From Candidatus Calditenuaceae archaeon JGI OTU-1 (GTDB taxonomy: Archaea > Thermoproteota > Nitrososphaeria_A > Caldarchaeales > Calditenuaceae): 25,299 bases of DNA. Position 1 is the stretch's first letter, and each line of letters starts with the position of its first letter. A model generated the notes under the pieces. It saw only the letters and a list, made by a program, of their open reading frames with translations, did no database searches and was not told the origin of the DNA. The stretch is from contig AWOE01000022.1 of the NCBI GenBank assembly GCA_000494145.1, forward strand, positions 1 through 25,299, in the 5' to 3' direction. The position numbers and the translations under genes were made by a program. Positions 15,025-23,392 of the stretch are shown piece by piece.

Positions 15025-15717
15025 CTATTCCTGTGAAAGTTCTGCAAAGAATTTCCTGAACAGTGGTGTTAGCACCGAATATCTCTCGTGAATGGTAAGA
15101 ACTCTTAGTTTTTCGTCTATAAGTCCCATCCGCTTCAATCTCGAGACCGCTCTGCTCACGTTGCCCTCACTCATGCGTAGAATCCTGGCAATCTCCTTCC
15201 TCCTAATACCATCGCGACGAGTAGACGTGCAGGCCAGCACCTTCAGTATGCTGTTAGAGGACACGAGAAGCGGGGATATTACAGGGATAGTAACTCTCTG
15301 TCGAGTTGCCTCAACTATGAGGGAGAGCTCATCGACCAGTTTGGGAAACCACATAGAAGCCATCACCATCAAAACCGTTATTATTCTGACACCGCCGCTT
15401 AACTCTAATATGATACTGTATCCGTCTCTTTTAGCCGCATAAATTCTGTCAATCAGCTGCTCGAATGACGTTTCAAGCGACCTTAATTCAAGAGCGAGCT
15501 CGTCAAGCTTGATTCTCCTACCAGCAGCTCTTAATAGGGTAACTTGACTCTTTACAGCGTTTCTGGCTTGCTCTGCCCTGATGCTCGATCCCTCTTCCGC
15601 ACTAACTGGATAGACCAAGACTAGCTGTTCACCGCTAGTCAGCTGGAATGCCGAGACGACGTCCAATGCCGCTGTTGGATCGAAGCCAAGGTTGACGAAA
15701 ACGGACCTCTTAGCCAC
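15025..15717 (-). CDS. csa3: Csa3, CARF-HTH transcriptional regulator
   Basis: A 230-residue regulator. The N-terminal CARF (Rossmann-like) domain shows VNLGFDPTAALDVVSAF and the second conserved site LELSGGVRIITVLMVMAS. The C-terminal winged helix is IRRKEIARILRMSEGNVSRA with SRLKRMGLIDE. CARF domains bind cyclic oligonucleotides or related ligands, and Csa3 proteins control cas gene expression in thermophilic archaea. The start is GTG 15717, 21 bp after the cas6 stop, so it is likely part of the upstream interference operon. csa1 begins 58 bp downstream behind its own promoter. Confidence 0.88.
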   Translation of the reverse strand: MAKRSVFVNLGFDPTAALDVVSAFQLTSGEQLVLVYPVSAEEGSSIRAEQARNAVKSQVTLLRAAGRRIKLDELALELRSLETSFEQLIDRIYAAKRDGYSIILELSGGVRIITVLMVMASMWFPKLVDELSLIVEATRQRVTIPVISPLLVSSNSILKVLACTSTRRDGIRRKEIARILRMSEGNVSRAVSRLKRMGLIDEKLRVLTIHERYSVLTPLFRKFFAELSQE

Positions 15718-15738
15718 TCCTATAAGCGGCTCTGCTCC

Positions 15739-16572
15739 CTAGTAATAAGGTTTGATCTTGATTTGACCGAAGCCGGCAGCCCGAGACCTACCGACACCGA
15801 CATATTGTGCATAATCCAGCAGCGCAAGTATCTTTCTCAAGGAGTGAGTATTTCTAGAAGCCTTGAGATCGTATAGCACCCACCCCAAAAAGCCCCTTAC
15901 CAGTCTAGTCTCGTCATAAATAACTGTTACAGGTCTGATCTCGAAGTCGGCCTCTCTCAAAACGTAGTTGGAGTACACCGTGAGATAATAAGTATTCTTA
16001 ACGAGCATGTGAGATGGGCAGTGTCTGTTCCAATGCTCTATCAGGGAGCCTATCATGAGGGAGGGTATCGGGAAGAGAAAGTGACGGCCAGACATGTACC
16101 GATTCTTGCTTGGAAGCTGGAGCAGGACGGGAGTCTCGAACGAGATCTTAATGGCGCTCGGTTTGTTGAAACCGAATGACTCGAAGTCCCTTACCTCGAT
16201 GTTGACACATTCGATGGAGATGGGAGTGCCGAAAACATCTTCAACAATTGGGCTACTGAGGGATATGAGCTCATTAACGGTCGTTGCTTCATCCGTGATG
16301 ATTGATGCTGAGAACCTGTAGTAGACCCCCTCCTCTAGAAGCATCAGTTCATGGCTCTTCTTTGTTTTGAACAGCGCTCGTTCACCCCTGTACAACGGAG
16401 TTACCGCAATTGGTTTGAAAGTGTTTTCACATTCGCTCATTTTTCTATACAGTTCAGAGAACATATAGAGTATTGTCTTGCTGACCTTTGCAGTAAAGGG
16501 CGGAATTACGACTCTTCGTAACGGCATGAAAGTTATGGTGATCCTAGTCACGAATCGTTTGCCGTATAGCAA
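15739..16572 (-). CDS. cas6: Cas6 pre-crRNA endoribonuclease
   Basis: Cuts the long array transcript within each repeat to leave the 8-nt 5' handle. It has 277 residues and a tandem ferredoxin-like architecture. The signature is the C-terminal glycine-rich loop YVGVGRSRAAGFGQIKI, and the N-terminus shows RITITFMPLRRVVIPPFTAK. The general-base histidine cannot be placed with confidence from sequence; type I-A Cas6 proteins vary here. The start is TTG 16572 preceded by GGGGGT, with a possible shorter start at GTG 16551. It lies 47 bp after the HD nuclease gene; that gap includes an A/T-rich stretch which could hold an internal promoter. Confidence 0.88.
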   Translation of the reverse strand: MLYGKRFVTRITITFMPLRRVVIPPFTAKVSKTILYMFSELYRKMSECENTFKPIAVTPLYRGERALFKTKKSHELMLLEEGVYYRFSASIITDEATTVNELISLSSPIVEDVFGTPISIECVNIEVRDFESFGFNKPSAIKISFETPVLLQLPSKNRYMSGRHFLFPIPSLMIGSLIEHWNRHCPSHMLVKNTYYLTVYSNYVLREADFEIRPVTVIYDETRLVRGFLGWVLYDLKASRNTHSLRKILALLDYAQYVGVGRSRAAGFGQIKIKPYY

Positions 16573-16619
16573 ACCCCCTACTGCTAAGCATATTCAGCCT
16601 AGCTCACAATTAAACATTC

Positions 16620-17429
16620 TTAATAAGTAACACATTCACTTTTGCCGGAGGCCGCCGATTTCAACCATTGCATGTAAAACTCGTACACCGTCTTTTGAAA
16701 TCGAGAGCATCCTCCTCTACTTTTTGACGCTGCGAGGTAATCACAGACTATGAGACTATCTAGAAGAAGGAATGCTAGCTTTTTGTAGCTCGGTATATTA
16801 GCATGGACAATCCTCTCATAGATTTTTGTATGATGGATAGCAGATTCTATAATCATGGTTTGTGACTTTCTAAGACTTTCGAGGACATTCTCGATAACAT
16901 CTCTGTAGCCTGTTAAGAATCGATTTAGCAGATATCCGAGTTTGTCTAAACATTCTTGGTACTCAGATAAGGGCATCTTCTGTAGTCTCTTACGCAGCTT
17001 TTCGACAATCTTCTCTCTAGATCCCATTGCATGGTGGTGGTATAGGATGGAAAATGTTATGGTGTCGTAGTAAGGAGAATGACAACGTTCGCTGAGCCTA
17101 AAGATGAATTCGTTTGCGATCGTGGCGGAAATGTATTCGTGACCCGCGAAGCTAAGATACCGCTCCCCAGTTTCCTTGTTCTCTCTCATATTATGGTCCA
17201 TGTTCTGGTAAAAGGCTTTACCCACGTCGTGAAAAACTATTGATAGTCTTAGAAGTTCTGCGAAGTTCACGTCGCGGGCATATAGCCTCGCTAGTCTACC
17301 TGCCCTTGAACTCTCGACCTCTTCTGCATATGATAGTGCTGAGTTTACGTGTTCGTGAAGATACTCCTTAATGAGTATTCCATCTCGTTTAGACTCCAAA
17401 TAGAAGCTCAAGATGTCGTCATTACACAT
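16620..17429 (-). CDS. cas3'': Cas3'' HD nuclease
   Basis: Metal-dependent HD-superfamily nuclease that degrades target DNA together with the separate helicase Cas3'. Seen: histidines in YLHEHVNSAL (25/27), the HD pair FHDVGKA (H67, D68, K71), H97 in FAGHEYIS, HHHAM at 131-135 and the late Asp in CDYLAA. The 269-residue length fits a stand-alone Cas3''. Split Cas3'/Cas3'' is a type I-A hallmark. ATG 17429 overlaps the cas3' stop by 8 bp, so the two are translationally coupled. Confidence 0.92.
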   Translation of the reverse strand: MCNDDILSFYLESKRDGILIKEYLHEHVNSALSYAEEVESSRAGRLARLYARDVNFAELLRLSIVFHDVGKAFYQNMDHNMRENKETGERYLSFAGHEYISATIANEFIFRLSERCHSPYYDTITFSILYHHHAMGSREKIVEKLRKRLQKMPLSEYQECLDKLGYLLNRFLTGYRDVIENVLESLRKSQTMIIESAIHHTKIYERIVHANIPSYKKLAFLLLDSLIVCDYLAASKSRGGCSRFQKTVYEFYMQWLKSAASGKSECVTY

Positions 17430-19143
17430 GTTCTTTCAACGCCTCCTCGATTTCTAACCCGTACTCCGAATTGTACGACCCCTCCACGATAAAGGCCTTG
17501 ACTCCAGCGGTGTGGATATGTTTGATCACCTTTCTGGCGAGCGATCTCTGCTGTATTTTTGAGCCAATTGAAAGCCAGTCCGGAAGCTCACAGATCTCCT
17601 CCTCACCATTTCCAACTATATGTCCCTTCACAAGTCCCTCTTTGAGGAGTCTTTCGAAGACCCTCATCTCCACGGAAACCTCCTCCTTCATCTCGGGACA
17701 CCTGACCGGGACCAACGCGGACTCCCTCACGAAGCTCCCCTCCATCTTGAAGAAGAGATCGACAGCCTTCGAAATGTCATCAAGGTTTGTGAAAACTGAC
17801 AACATTTCCTCGATTTCTCGATAATTTATTCGCAGGTCGGCGTCTTGGTACACCTTGTCGAGTAGGCGCTTATAGCCTCTCTCACCGCTGGGGACGTGGA
17901 GGCTGACGTTGCCGCGTTCTGCCTCTCTCAGGGCATCCAACGTGGCTGCGCTGAGGCCCCTGTCATAGACCTTGTATAGCTGCCGATCTCTCTCCAAATC
18001 GGACTCATACCACACGTAGGCGACTCCCTCCCGCTCGCCCTCGTATCTGAGTAACCTTCCGAATCGCTGTATAATCGAGCACATTGGGGCCAAATCCGTG
18101 ATGAGCGCGTTGGAGGAGAGGTCTAGCCCGGCCTCGACCACTTGGGTCGCCACGACGATGTACTTACCTTCACTCTTAAGTCTTTGAAGTCTCTCGTGCT
18201 TCGCTAGCTTATCGCTCTCCGTAAAGCGCGAGTGGATAAGAAGCCTATTCTCGTAGCCATCCAGAGTCCTGTAGAAGGATACAGCCTCGCCAACCGTGTT
18301 GAAGACTACAAGGACACGGCTAAACCCCCTCTCTAGGGTGTCGTCGAGCCAACTTTTTATCACGTCGAACTTAGTGTCGCTGCTAAGTTGCTGAATACGT
18401 ATCTCGGGCCTCTTTTCGAGGCATGAGGCTATGTACTCGTCGTCCACAGCGGTACTTCTGAACTCCATCCATTCCACTCTATCTCTAAAGCGTCTCAGAG
18501 AGCCAAGTATCAGTTCCTTAAACCTTGTCGGCATTGTGGCAGTCATGAAGACTACTCTTTGGTCATGTGATATTATGTGTTCGAGCATGGCGACCAAGAA
18601 GGTCAGGGACTTGGACTCCTCTGCTACTAAGTGGACCTCATCCAGCACGATGTCCGACATCATGACAGACGACCATGAGAATAGGTAGTGGCCTCTGCTC
18701 GTGTTCACGAATCGGTCCTCTTCCCATCCCCTCACTACGACGTTCAGATCCTCCGGCGCAAGTCCGAACATTGTTAAGGATAGAGTATTTACCGTCGTCA
18801 ACGTGATCGGCTTGATTAGATAAGGCGAGGACTCTTCATGCATGTAGCGTTTTCCCAGACGTTGCTCGTCTACAACGTTCCTAAGTTTTGAGTATTGATC
18901 CTCTAGCAGTGTCCGGAGAGGATAGGCTACTATGAGTTTTCCCGCCTCTTCACTGCTCATCAAGGCCAGCGAGGCGGTTATCGTGGTCTTCCCATAACCT
19001 GTGGGAGCCTCGATCACGAAAAGGTTCTTCTCGCCCCAACTCGTCTCGATCCTCTCTATGGCCTCTGATATGAACTTCCTCTCGGTCTTATATCCCAAAG
19101 CGTGAAGGGCACGATGGTAATACTCCCTTAGCATGTCGTGCAC
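17422..19143 (-). CDS. cas3': Cas3' DExH-box helicase
   Basis: Superfamily 2 helicase that unwinds target DNA after Cascade binding. Walker A is APTGYGKT (46-53), Walker B/DExH is DEVH (168-171), motif III is MTATMP, and the C-terminal RecA domain has VATQVVEAGLDLSS and motif VI QRFGRLLR. No HD domain is fused; it is encoded by the next gene. The length of 573 residues is normal for split Cas3'. The start may be GTG 19143 (1 bp after the cas8a stop) or ATG 19134. Confidence 0.94.
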   Translation of the reverse strand: MHDMLREYYHRALHALGYKTERKFISEAIERIETSWGEKNLFVIEAPTGYGKTTITASLALMSSEEAGKLIVAYPLRTLLEDQYSKLRNVVDEQRLGKRYMHEESSPYLIKPITLTTVNTLSLTMFGLAPEDLNVVVRGWEEDRFVNTSRGHYLFSWSSVMMSDIVLDEVHLVAEESKSLTFLVAMLEHIISHDQRVVFMTATMPTRFKELILGSLRRFRDRVEWMEFRSTAVDDEYIASCLEKRPEIRIQQLSSDTKFDVIKSWLDDTLERGFSRVLVVFNTVGEAVSFYRTLDGYENRLLIHSRFTESDKLAKHERLQRLKSEGKYIVVATQVVEAGLDLSSNALITDLAPMCSIIQRFGRLLRYEGEREGVAYVWYESDLERDRQLYKVYDRGLSAATLDALREAERGNVSLHVPSGERGYKRLLDKVYQDADLRINYREIEEMLSVFTNLDDISKAVDLFFKMEGSFVRESALVPVRCPEMKEEVSVEMRVFERLLKEGLVKGHIVGNGEEEICELPDWLSIGSKIQQRSLARKVIKHIHTAGVKAFIVEGSYNSEYGLEIEEALKEHV

Positions 19144-19144
19144 C

Positions 19145-20347
19145 CTATAATTGTGTTGCTAAATCTTGGAGACTCTTAAGGAGACGGAGATATCTTTGCG
19201 CGACATTCCTTGTCTTTTCATCGCTGCTCACCTTGATGTATGCGTGTTGGAGCTCCCTGATGGCCAAGTATAAGCCCCATCGATCCCCGAGAACAACGTA
19301 TCTGAAGAACCCGTTAATCGCGGATAGCAAGTTGTTGTACTCAACGTTATCATTCTTGGCGAGTCTTGAGAGAATGACCTCAGACGGGCTCAAAACCTTG
19401 GCTATGAGCTGCCAGATCGCGGGAGACTCCCTTTTGTAGAAATTGAGAGGGAGCTGCTGGTAAATCTTGTAGGTCTGTCCCTCCCTAGCAAGTTTCAAAA
19501 GAATAAGCGAGATGCTCTTTATGTTGTGTTGACTCATGGCTTCCTGTATTTTCGTGTTGAGAATGGTCTCGACGACAATTAGCTCCTCACTATACTTTTT
19601 CTGAATTATATCGGCGAGAATATCCTTCGCCTGTTTCTTGATAATAAACATGGTTCGGACATTTTTGTCACCTGCGAGAATGCTGTCAACCTCTTCAGGT
19701 GAGAAGAAGAGCATGTAGTGGATATTATCGCTCGTTGTGATGAAGGACGAGTATAGACCTAGGAGTGCAATGAGGGTTGCCTCGGGTGACATGTAGACCG
19801 TCAGCTGCTCTGTCGTGTATGGATGCTCGGTGGACGTGAAGCCTGTGTAGCGCTCGGTCTTGAATAGTTGTAACGCGATGCCACTTCTACCCAATTCCCC
19901 AACATCTGTGAGACCTATGAGAACCTTCTTTCTCTTGATCGTCGCGCTGAGCTCTATCCTGTGGCTTATTCTTATGTTTCTACGGTTCTCTAAGATTACT
20001 CCTATGATGTCGCCGTACTTTGTCAACTTTTCCTCCTTTTTTCCCTCAATCCCGAGACTACTAAGCAACCGTAACACGGACTCCCTATCGTTTTTCCCTA
20101 CTATCGATATGTTGAGTGACTTGATTTTCTCCCCTTCCTCACACTTCTCTAGGGCTGAGATGAGGTCGCTTCTAGTGATCGTTAATCTCCTGTGAGGAAT
20201 GTCTGTCCACTGGGTCGGGGGCACCTCCTGAAGGGTGAAAAGGAGGCCCTCGTATAATAGAAGGTTCCTTAACGAGCCGTCTTGCGGCAGTTTCAGCTCA
20301 ATAGTTACTTGTTCGGACGTATTCCAATCACCCCCTCGTCTTTCCAC
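19145..20347 (-). CDS. cas8a: Cas8a, type I-A Cascade large subunit
   Basis: A 400-residue protein with no classical motif I can name. It is assigned by position between cas5 and cas3', by size, and by the otherwise complete type I-A set around it. Large subunits of this kind recognise the PAM and recruit Cas3. It starts at GTG 20347, 43 bp inside the 3' end of cas5, and no shorter start of the usual kind is evident nearby, so the overlap looks real and suggests coupled translation. The C-terminal third is helical in character (INGFFRYVVLGDRWG, YLRLLKSLQDLATQL), as in large subunits that end in a helical bundle. Subtype (Cas8a1 or Cas8a2/Csa4) is not resolved. Confidence 0.75.
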   Translation of the reverse strand: MERRGGDWNTSEQVTIELKLPQDGSLRNLLLYEGLLFTLQEVPPTQWTDIPHRRLTITRSDLISALEKCEEGEKIKSLNISIVGKNDRESVLRLLSSLGIEGKKEEKLTKYGDIIGVILENRRNIRISHRIELSATIKRKKVLIGLTDVGELGRSGIALQLFKTERYTGFTSTEHPYTTEQLTVYMSPEATLIALLGLYSSFITTSDNIHYMLFFSPEEVDSILAGDKNVRTMFIIKKQAKDILADIIQKKYSEELIVVETILNTKIQEAMSQHNIKSISLILLKLAREGQTYKIYQQLPLNFYKRESPAIWQLIAKVLSPSEVILSRLAKNDNVEYNNLLSAINGFFRYVVLGDRWGLYLAIRELQHAYIKVSSDEKTRNVAQRYLRLLKSLQDLATQL

Positions 20348-21138
20348 TCATAGAAACATATACTGCCCCCCACCTCGACGATGTAGCGTGGCGGTCTCTG
20401 GGGCGACTCTATAACAGGGTAGTAGATATCTATGAGGTTCTGTCCCAACACGTAGCTCGTTAAGGGGTCATAGTTGGTAAGTTTGAAAGGGTTTATCGTC
20501 TTCTCGAGGATCCATTTGGGCTCATAATTCTGAAGTCTTACCTCGCCACCCTCCAATAGGGGAAATGAATAGTACGTAGTCACTCTTCCGTCCTTGACCT
20601 TGGGGGTAAAGCTTTTGACTTCCGTTACGGCCACAAGACTCTCTTTAGATCCGATCCGATGTATTTCCCAGAGATCTTTCTCCTCGAGTCTGACCGTCCC
20701 ACCACCTCTTACTTTGATCTCGTCGTCATCGAGTGTCAGGAAATACCTTAGGATCGGCCCTTCTTCATTCTCGGAGACGAGGGAAAGAAATGTGCGTCCG
20801 TGAGCTGGAGCGTCAAAAGATCCGTACGGATCTTCGGGACTCGGGTACTGTTTCCCTCCTGTTAGTCTCACGGCGATCACCTTGTTGATGTCCGCGAATT
20901 TTAGTGGGATGCAGTTAAGGGGTCTGACTCCGATAGCTAGTAACTTGTCGCTCAGTGCCTTGATGACAGACCTTCCTTCCTGCTCTCCTAGCGAGTGCTT
21001 CTTCGCAAGGACTTCCGCCACAGCCCCGAGGAACGTAGTTGGGGGCGGGTAGGTGAAGGCAGGGGAGCTCTTCGAGTATCCAACGACCTTAGATTGGAAT
21101 CCCCAAACGAATTCGAAGTCGATCATAAACCCGATCAT
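20305..21138 (-). CDS. cas5: Cas5a, Cascade subunit
   Basis: RAMP-family protein that caps the 5' handle of the crRNA. The N-terminus MIDFEFVWGFQSKVVGYSKS and the segment AFTYPPPTTFLGAVAEVLAKK are typical of the Cas5 ferredoxin-like fold. The 277 residues are about normal. It starts at ATG 21138 (a second in-frame ATG at 21126 is possible), 24 bp after the cas7 stop. Its 3' end overlaps cas8a by 43 bp. Confidence 0.9.
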   Translation of the reverse strand: MIGFMIDFEFVWGFQSKVVGYSKSSPAFTYPPPTTFLGAVAEVLAKKHSLGEQEGRSVIKALSDKLLAIGVRPLNCIPLKFADINKVIAVRLTGGKQYPSPEDPYGSFDAPAHGRTFLSLVSENEEGPILRYFLTLDDDEIKVRGGGTVRLEEKDLWEIHRIGSKESLVAVTEVKSFTPKVKDGRVTTYYSFPLLEGGEVRLQNYEPKWILEKTINPFKLTNYDPLTSYVLGQNLIDIYYPVIESPQRPPRYIVEVGGSICFYEWKDEGVIGIRPNK

Positions 21139-21162
21139 GGATCAGCACCAGTGCCAACTCAC

Positions 21163-22137
21163 TTAGGATGCGATCCTCTCCATTATCTTTGCGAATGCAT
21201 CCGACACGAAGGCCTCGAAACTTCCACCCTCAAAGATATATAGGTCCGTGTTGCTGTTGATTTTCTCCTTCTTCTGCTTCGCTCTATCGATGTAACTCTT
21301 AGTGAAGGGACTCGGCACCGTCCAGGGCCTGTCCGAGACAGCTATGACCATGCTCTCCCAATCGATCGTTGGGAGAAATCGCGTCCTCTTAGCACCGAAG
21401 CTGTTCTCGACTAGGAGTCTCTCGACGGAATTTAAGAGCGCCAAGGTCCTTTCTAGGCGTTCCTCTTCGCTTACAACGCTCTCACCAGCCCTCTCAATGT
21501 TAAAGGTGATCTTTCCGATGAATCTGGTGTCAATGTCGAGACTGAAGGTGTAGACAGTTGAGGTCAGCTCCACATAATATAGCATCTGACCCCGTGTATC
21601 CTTCTCGACGAACTTAGTTCCGAGCGCGTACCTGCTATGGAGTTGTGGTTCGACTATGGAGCTCTTCAGGGCTTCCTGCGTCGGGACCATATACCCCGTG
21701 AAGAAGTTGGATGTCCTCTTCACGTTCTTTTCCTCGGCATAAAGGAAGCCGCCTATGTCCTCCACAACGCAGTTCTTGATCACTAGTTCTTCTATATCAT
21801 CGTGTTTTCCTTCAGTGACCGATGGAATGGATTCTGAAAGTATTTTATAATTACTGCTCTTTAGGAATATCCCTTTGCTGCAAAGTTTACAGACAGGAAG
21901 GACTTTTCTACCCTTGCCACCATTACTACATTCCTCGGCTAAAATTACCTGTAATGCGTGAGCTACACTCTCACCTGAGATTGCTGGAACGAAATAAACC
22001 GAGTAGCTCCCATCATCTTCTCTTAACATAACCGGTACTCTTCTATGTTTGACATAGTTTCCAATAGACTCAGTCATATTCAGTGCTTCTACATTTATCG
22101 CAACTCTGCCCCTAATACTGACGAACGAGTCTCTCAT
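21163..22137 (-). CDS. cas7: Cas7a (Csa2/DevR family), Cascade backbone
   Basis: Forms the helical backbone that coats the crRNA spacer. A 324-residue RAMP protein opening FVSIRGRVAINVEALNMTES, with YFVPAISGESVAHALQVILAE, both characteristic of the Csa2/DevR Cas7 family. A PVCKLCSKGI cysteine pair lies near residue 85, perhaps a small metal or disulfide site; this is not diagnostic. ATG 22137 overlaps the csa5 TGA by 1 base (ATGA-type coupling). cas5 follows after 24 bp. Confidence 0.92.
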   Translation of the reverse strand: MRDSFVSIRGRVAINVEALNMTESIGNYVKHRRVPVMLREDDGSYSVYFVPAISGESVAHALQVILAEECSNGGKGRKVLPVCKLCSKGIFLKSSNYKILSESIPSVTEGKHDDIEELVIKNCVVEDIGGFLYAEEKNVKRTSNFFTGYMVPTQEALKSSIVEPQLHSRYALGTKFVEKDTRGQMLYYVELTSTVYTFSLDIDTRFIGKITFNIERAGESVVSEEERLERTLALLNSVERLLVENSFGAKRTRFLPTIDWESMVIAVSDRPWTVPSPFTKSYIDRAKQKKEKINSNTDLYIFEGGSFEAFVSDAFAKIMERIAS

Positions 22138-22517
22138 CAGGACTCACCCGCCTCTTTCGGCTCGGACCTAGCTCTCCTACTCTGTTCTATGAAGCCGGAG
22201 GCCCTTGCTAAGGCCTTTGCACAGAGATAGGACACGACCTCTCGCAGCTTCCTCGCGTCGTCGATGACCATTATCCTGTCCAGCTCCCTTTCGAGATAGT
22301 CATGGTTGATCTCTTGGAGCAGCTCAATTGCCTCCCTATTCATTTCTTGAGGAGGGTTCCTCTTCAAAGAATTGAAGTCCCTTAGCGCTTCGCGCAGATA
22401 GTGGAGGACGAGGGGCTTGGACTGGGAGTTTGCGATCCTGTCGATGTAGCTGTAGTCCCCTTCATGGGCAAGAACAGCCAGCATATTGGGAATCTGGACG
22501 AATCTATCCTCTTGCAT
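22137..22517 (-). CDS. csa5: Csa5 (Cas11a), type I-A Cascade small subunit
   Basis: A 126-residue helical protein with the Csa5-like stretch YSYIDRIANSQSKPLVLHYL. It stabilises the non-target strand in the I-A effector. The start is ATG 22517. The frame stays open to 22619, but the TATA-like CTTATAAAC 27 bp upstream and the family N-terminus argue for MQEDRFVQIPNMLAVLA as the beginning. It is the first gene of the interference operon csa5-cas7-cas5-cas8a-cas3'-cas3''. Csa5 is restricted to type I-A and fixes the subtype. Confidence 0.85.
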   Translation of the reverse strand: MQEDRFVQIPNMLAVLAHEGDYSYIDRIANSQSKPLVLHYLREALRDFNSLKRNPPQEMNREAIELLQEINHDYLERELDRIMVIDDARKLREVVSYLCAKALARASGFIEQSRRARSEPKEAGES

Positions 22518-22538
22518 GTTCTGTATTGAGAATTGGGC

Positions 22539-22547
22539 GTTTATAAG
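22539..22547 (-). promoter_or_regulatory. TATA-like promoter of the interference operon
   Basis: CTTATAAAC on the minus strand is centred 27 bp before the csa5 ATG 22517, giving a leaderless transcript. It is the best TATA-like box in the cas locus. Confidence 0.6.
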
Positions 22548-22619
22548 ATTTGTTAAGCAAAAAGACGAAAAGTGTGCAGGAGAACTCAAAACGGTCCACA
22601 GGACCTGTAAAACGTACAT

Positions 22620-23098
22620 GCTTTGGCAGTGAGCTCGGTACTCATCTCAACAGCAATCGGCGGTGTGTCGTCCACGGTTAATCTGTCAGACTATTGGGCC
22701 TATTATCGAAGCATCGGCATGCACTGCAGAACCTTTGAACGAGATACTCATTCATGGAGCTCAACAGGTGGGAGCGCTCAAGATCGCCAGGTTGCATCCA
22801 ACTCCATACCTAACCAAGTCTCGTACGTGTGGTGGAGAGGGCTGGACAGCACAAGGGGATCGGCTGGAGAGCTGCCACAGCTTCCTACGAGGTCGTGCTG
22901 GACAGCGGTGTCTTGACGAGCCCAGTTTAGACTTCTCGAGGGTTGAAAACCTTATCGTCGAGGTTCACTACAGGTAATGGGAGCAGGGAGAGCCGTGAAA
23001 GAATGCAGGCTCTTGCGACGCATGGTTCAAGTTAGTCCCCCTTTATCTGGACGCAACCTTAACCAGATACCATTTGCTGGCCTGCAGGGGAGAGGTGC
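22620..23098 (+). other. about 480 bp without an intact gene
   Basis: No frame on either strand gives a recognisable whole protein. Plus-strand frames of about 95-105 codons exist, one reading LNEILIHGAQQVGALKIARL and another WWRGLDSTRGSAG, with protein-like stretches changing frame. This pattern suggests a decayed gene, but I cannot identify its parent. No repeat, tRNA or transposase signature is seen. Confidence 0.35.
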
Positions 23099-23340
23099 CG
23101 TGATGGGTGAACCGTGGTGCACGATAACCGTCCTGATCCGAGCATCTCTCCTACCCTAAAGTCTCTGCCCTCTCCGGAGGAGCTCGAAAGACTCGGAATA
23201 GAGCTGGTCGTCTCTAAGGATATAGGCTGGAGGAATGCCTCCCGAACCCGCGACATGGGTGCGTCGAAGGCCTAGGGGAGTGGTCCTCTGCTTCTTAGAT
23301 GACGACTTCTCTTTTAGACTTTTTGGAAGCTTCTCCAAGT
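23099..23340 (+). pseudogene. glycosyltransferase family 2 remnant
   Basis: In one frame from 23120 the text runs NRPDPSISPTLKSLPSPEEL, then IELVVSKDIGWRNASRTRDM and GASKA, followed by a TAG. After a one-base shift the next frame from 23280 gives VVLCFLDDDFSF. This order (NRPD, then R-N-A-x-R-x-x-G-A, then a hydrophobic strand ending in LDDD) is the nucleotide-sugar-binding half of a GT-A family 2 enzyme. The frameshift, in-frame stop and lack of a C-terminal half mark it as degraded. It suggests a former glycan or cell-surface gene cluster here. Confidence 0.5.
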
Positions 23341-23392
23341 TCAACGCATACTTCCCAAAACAACAAAGAGATGGATTGAACCGTTTATGTGT

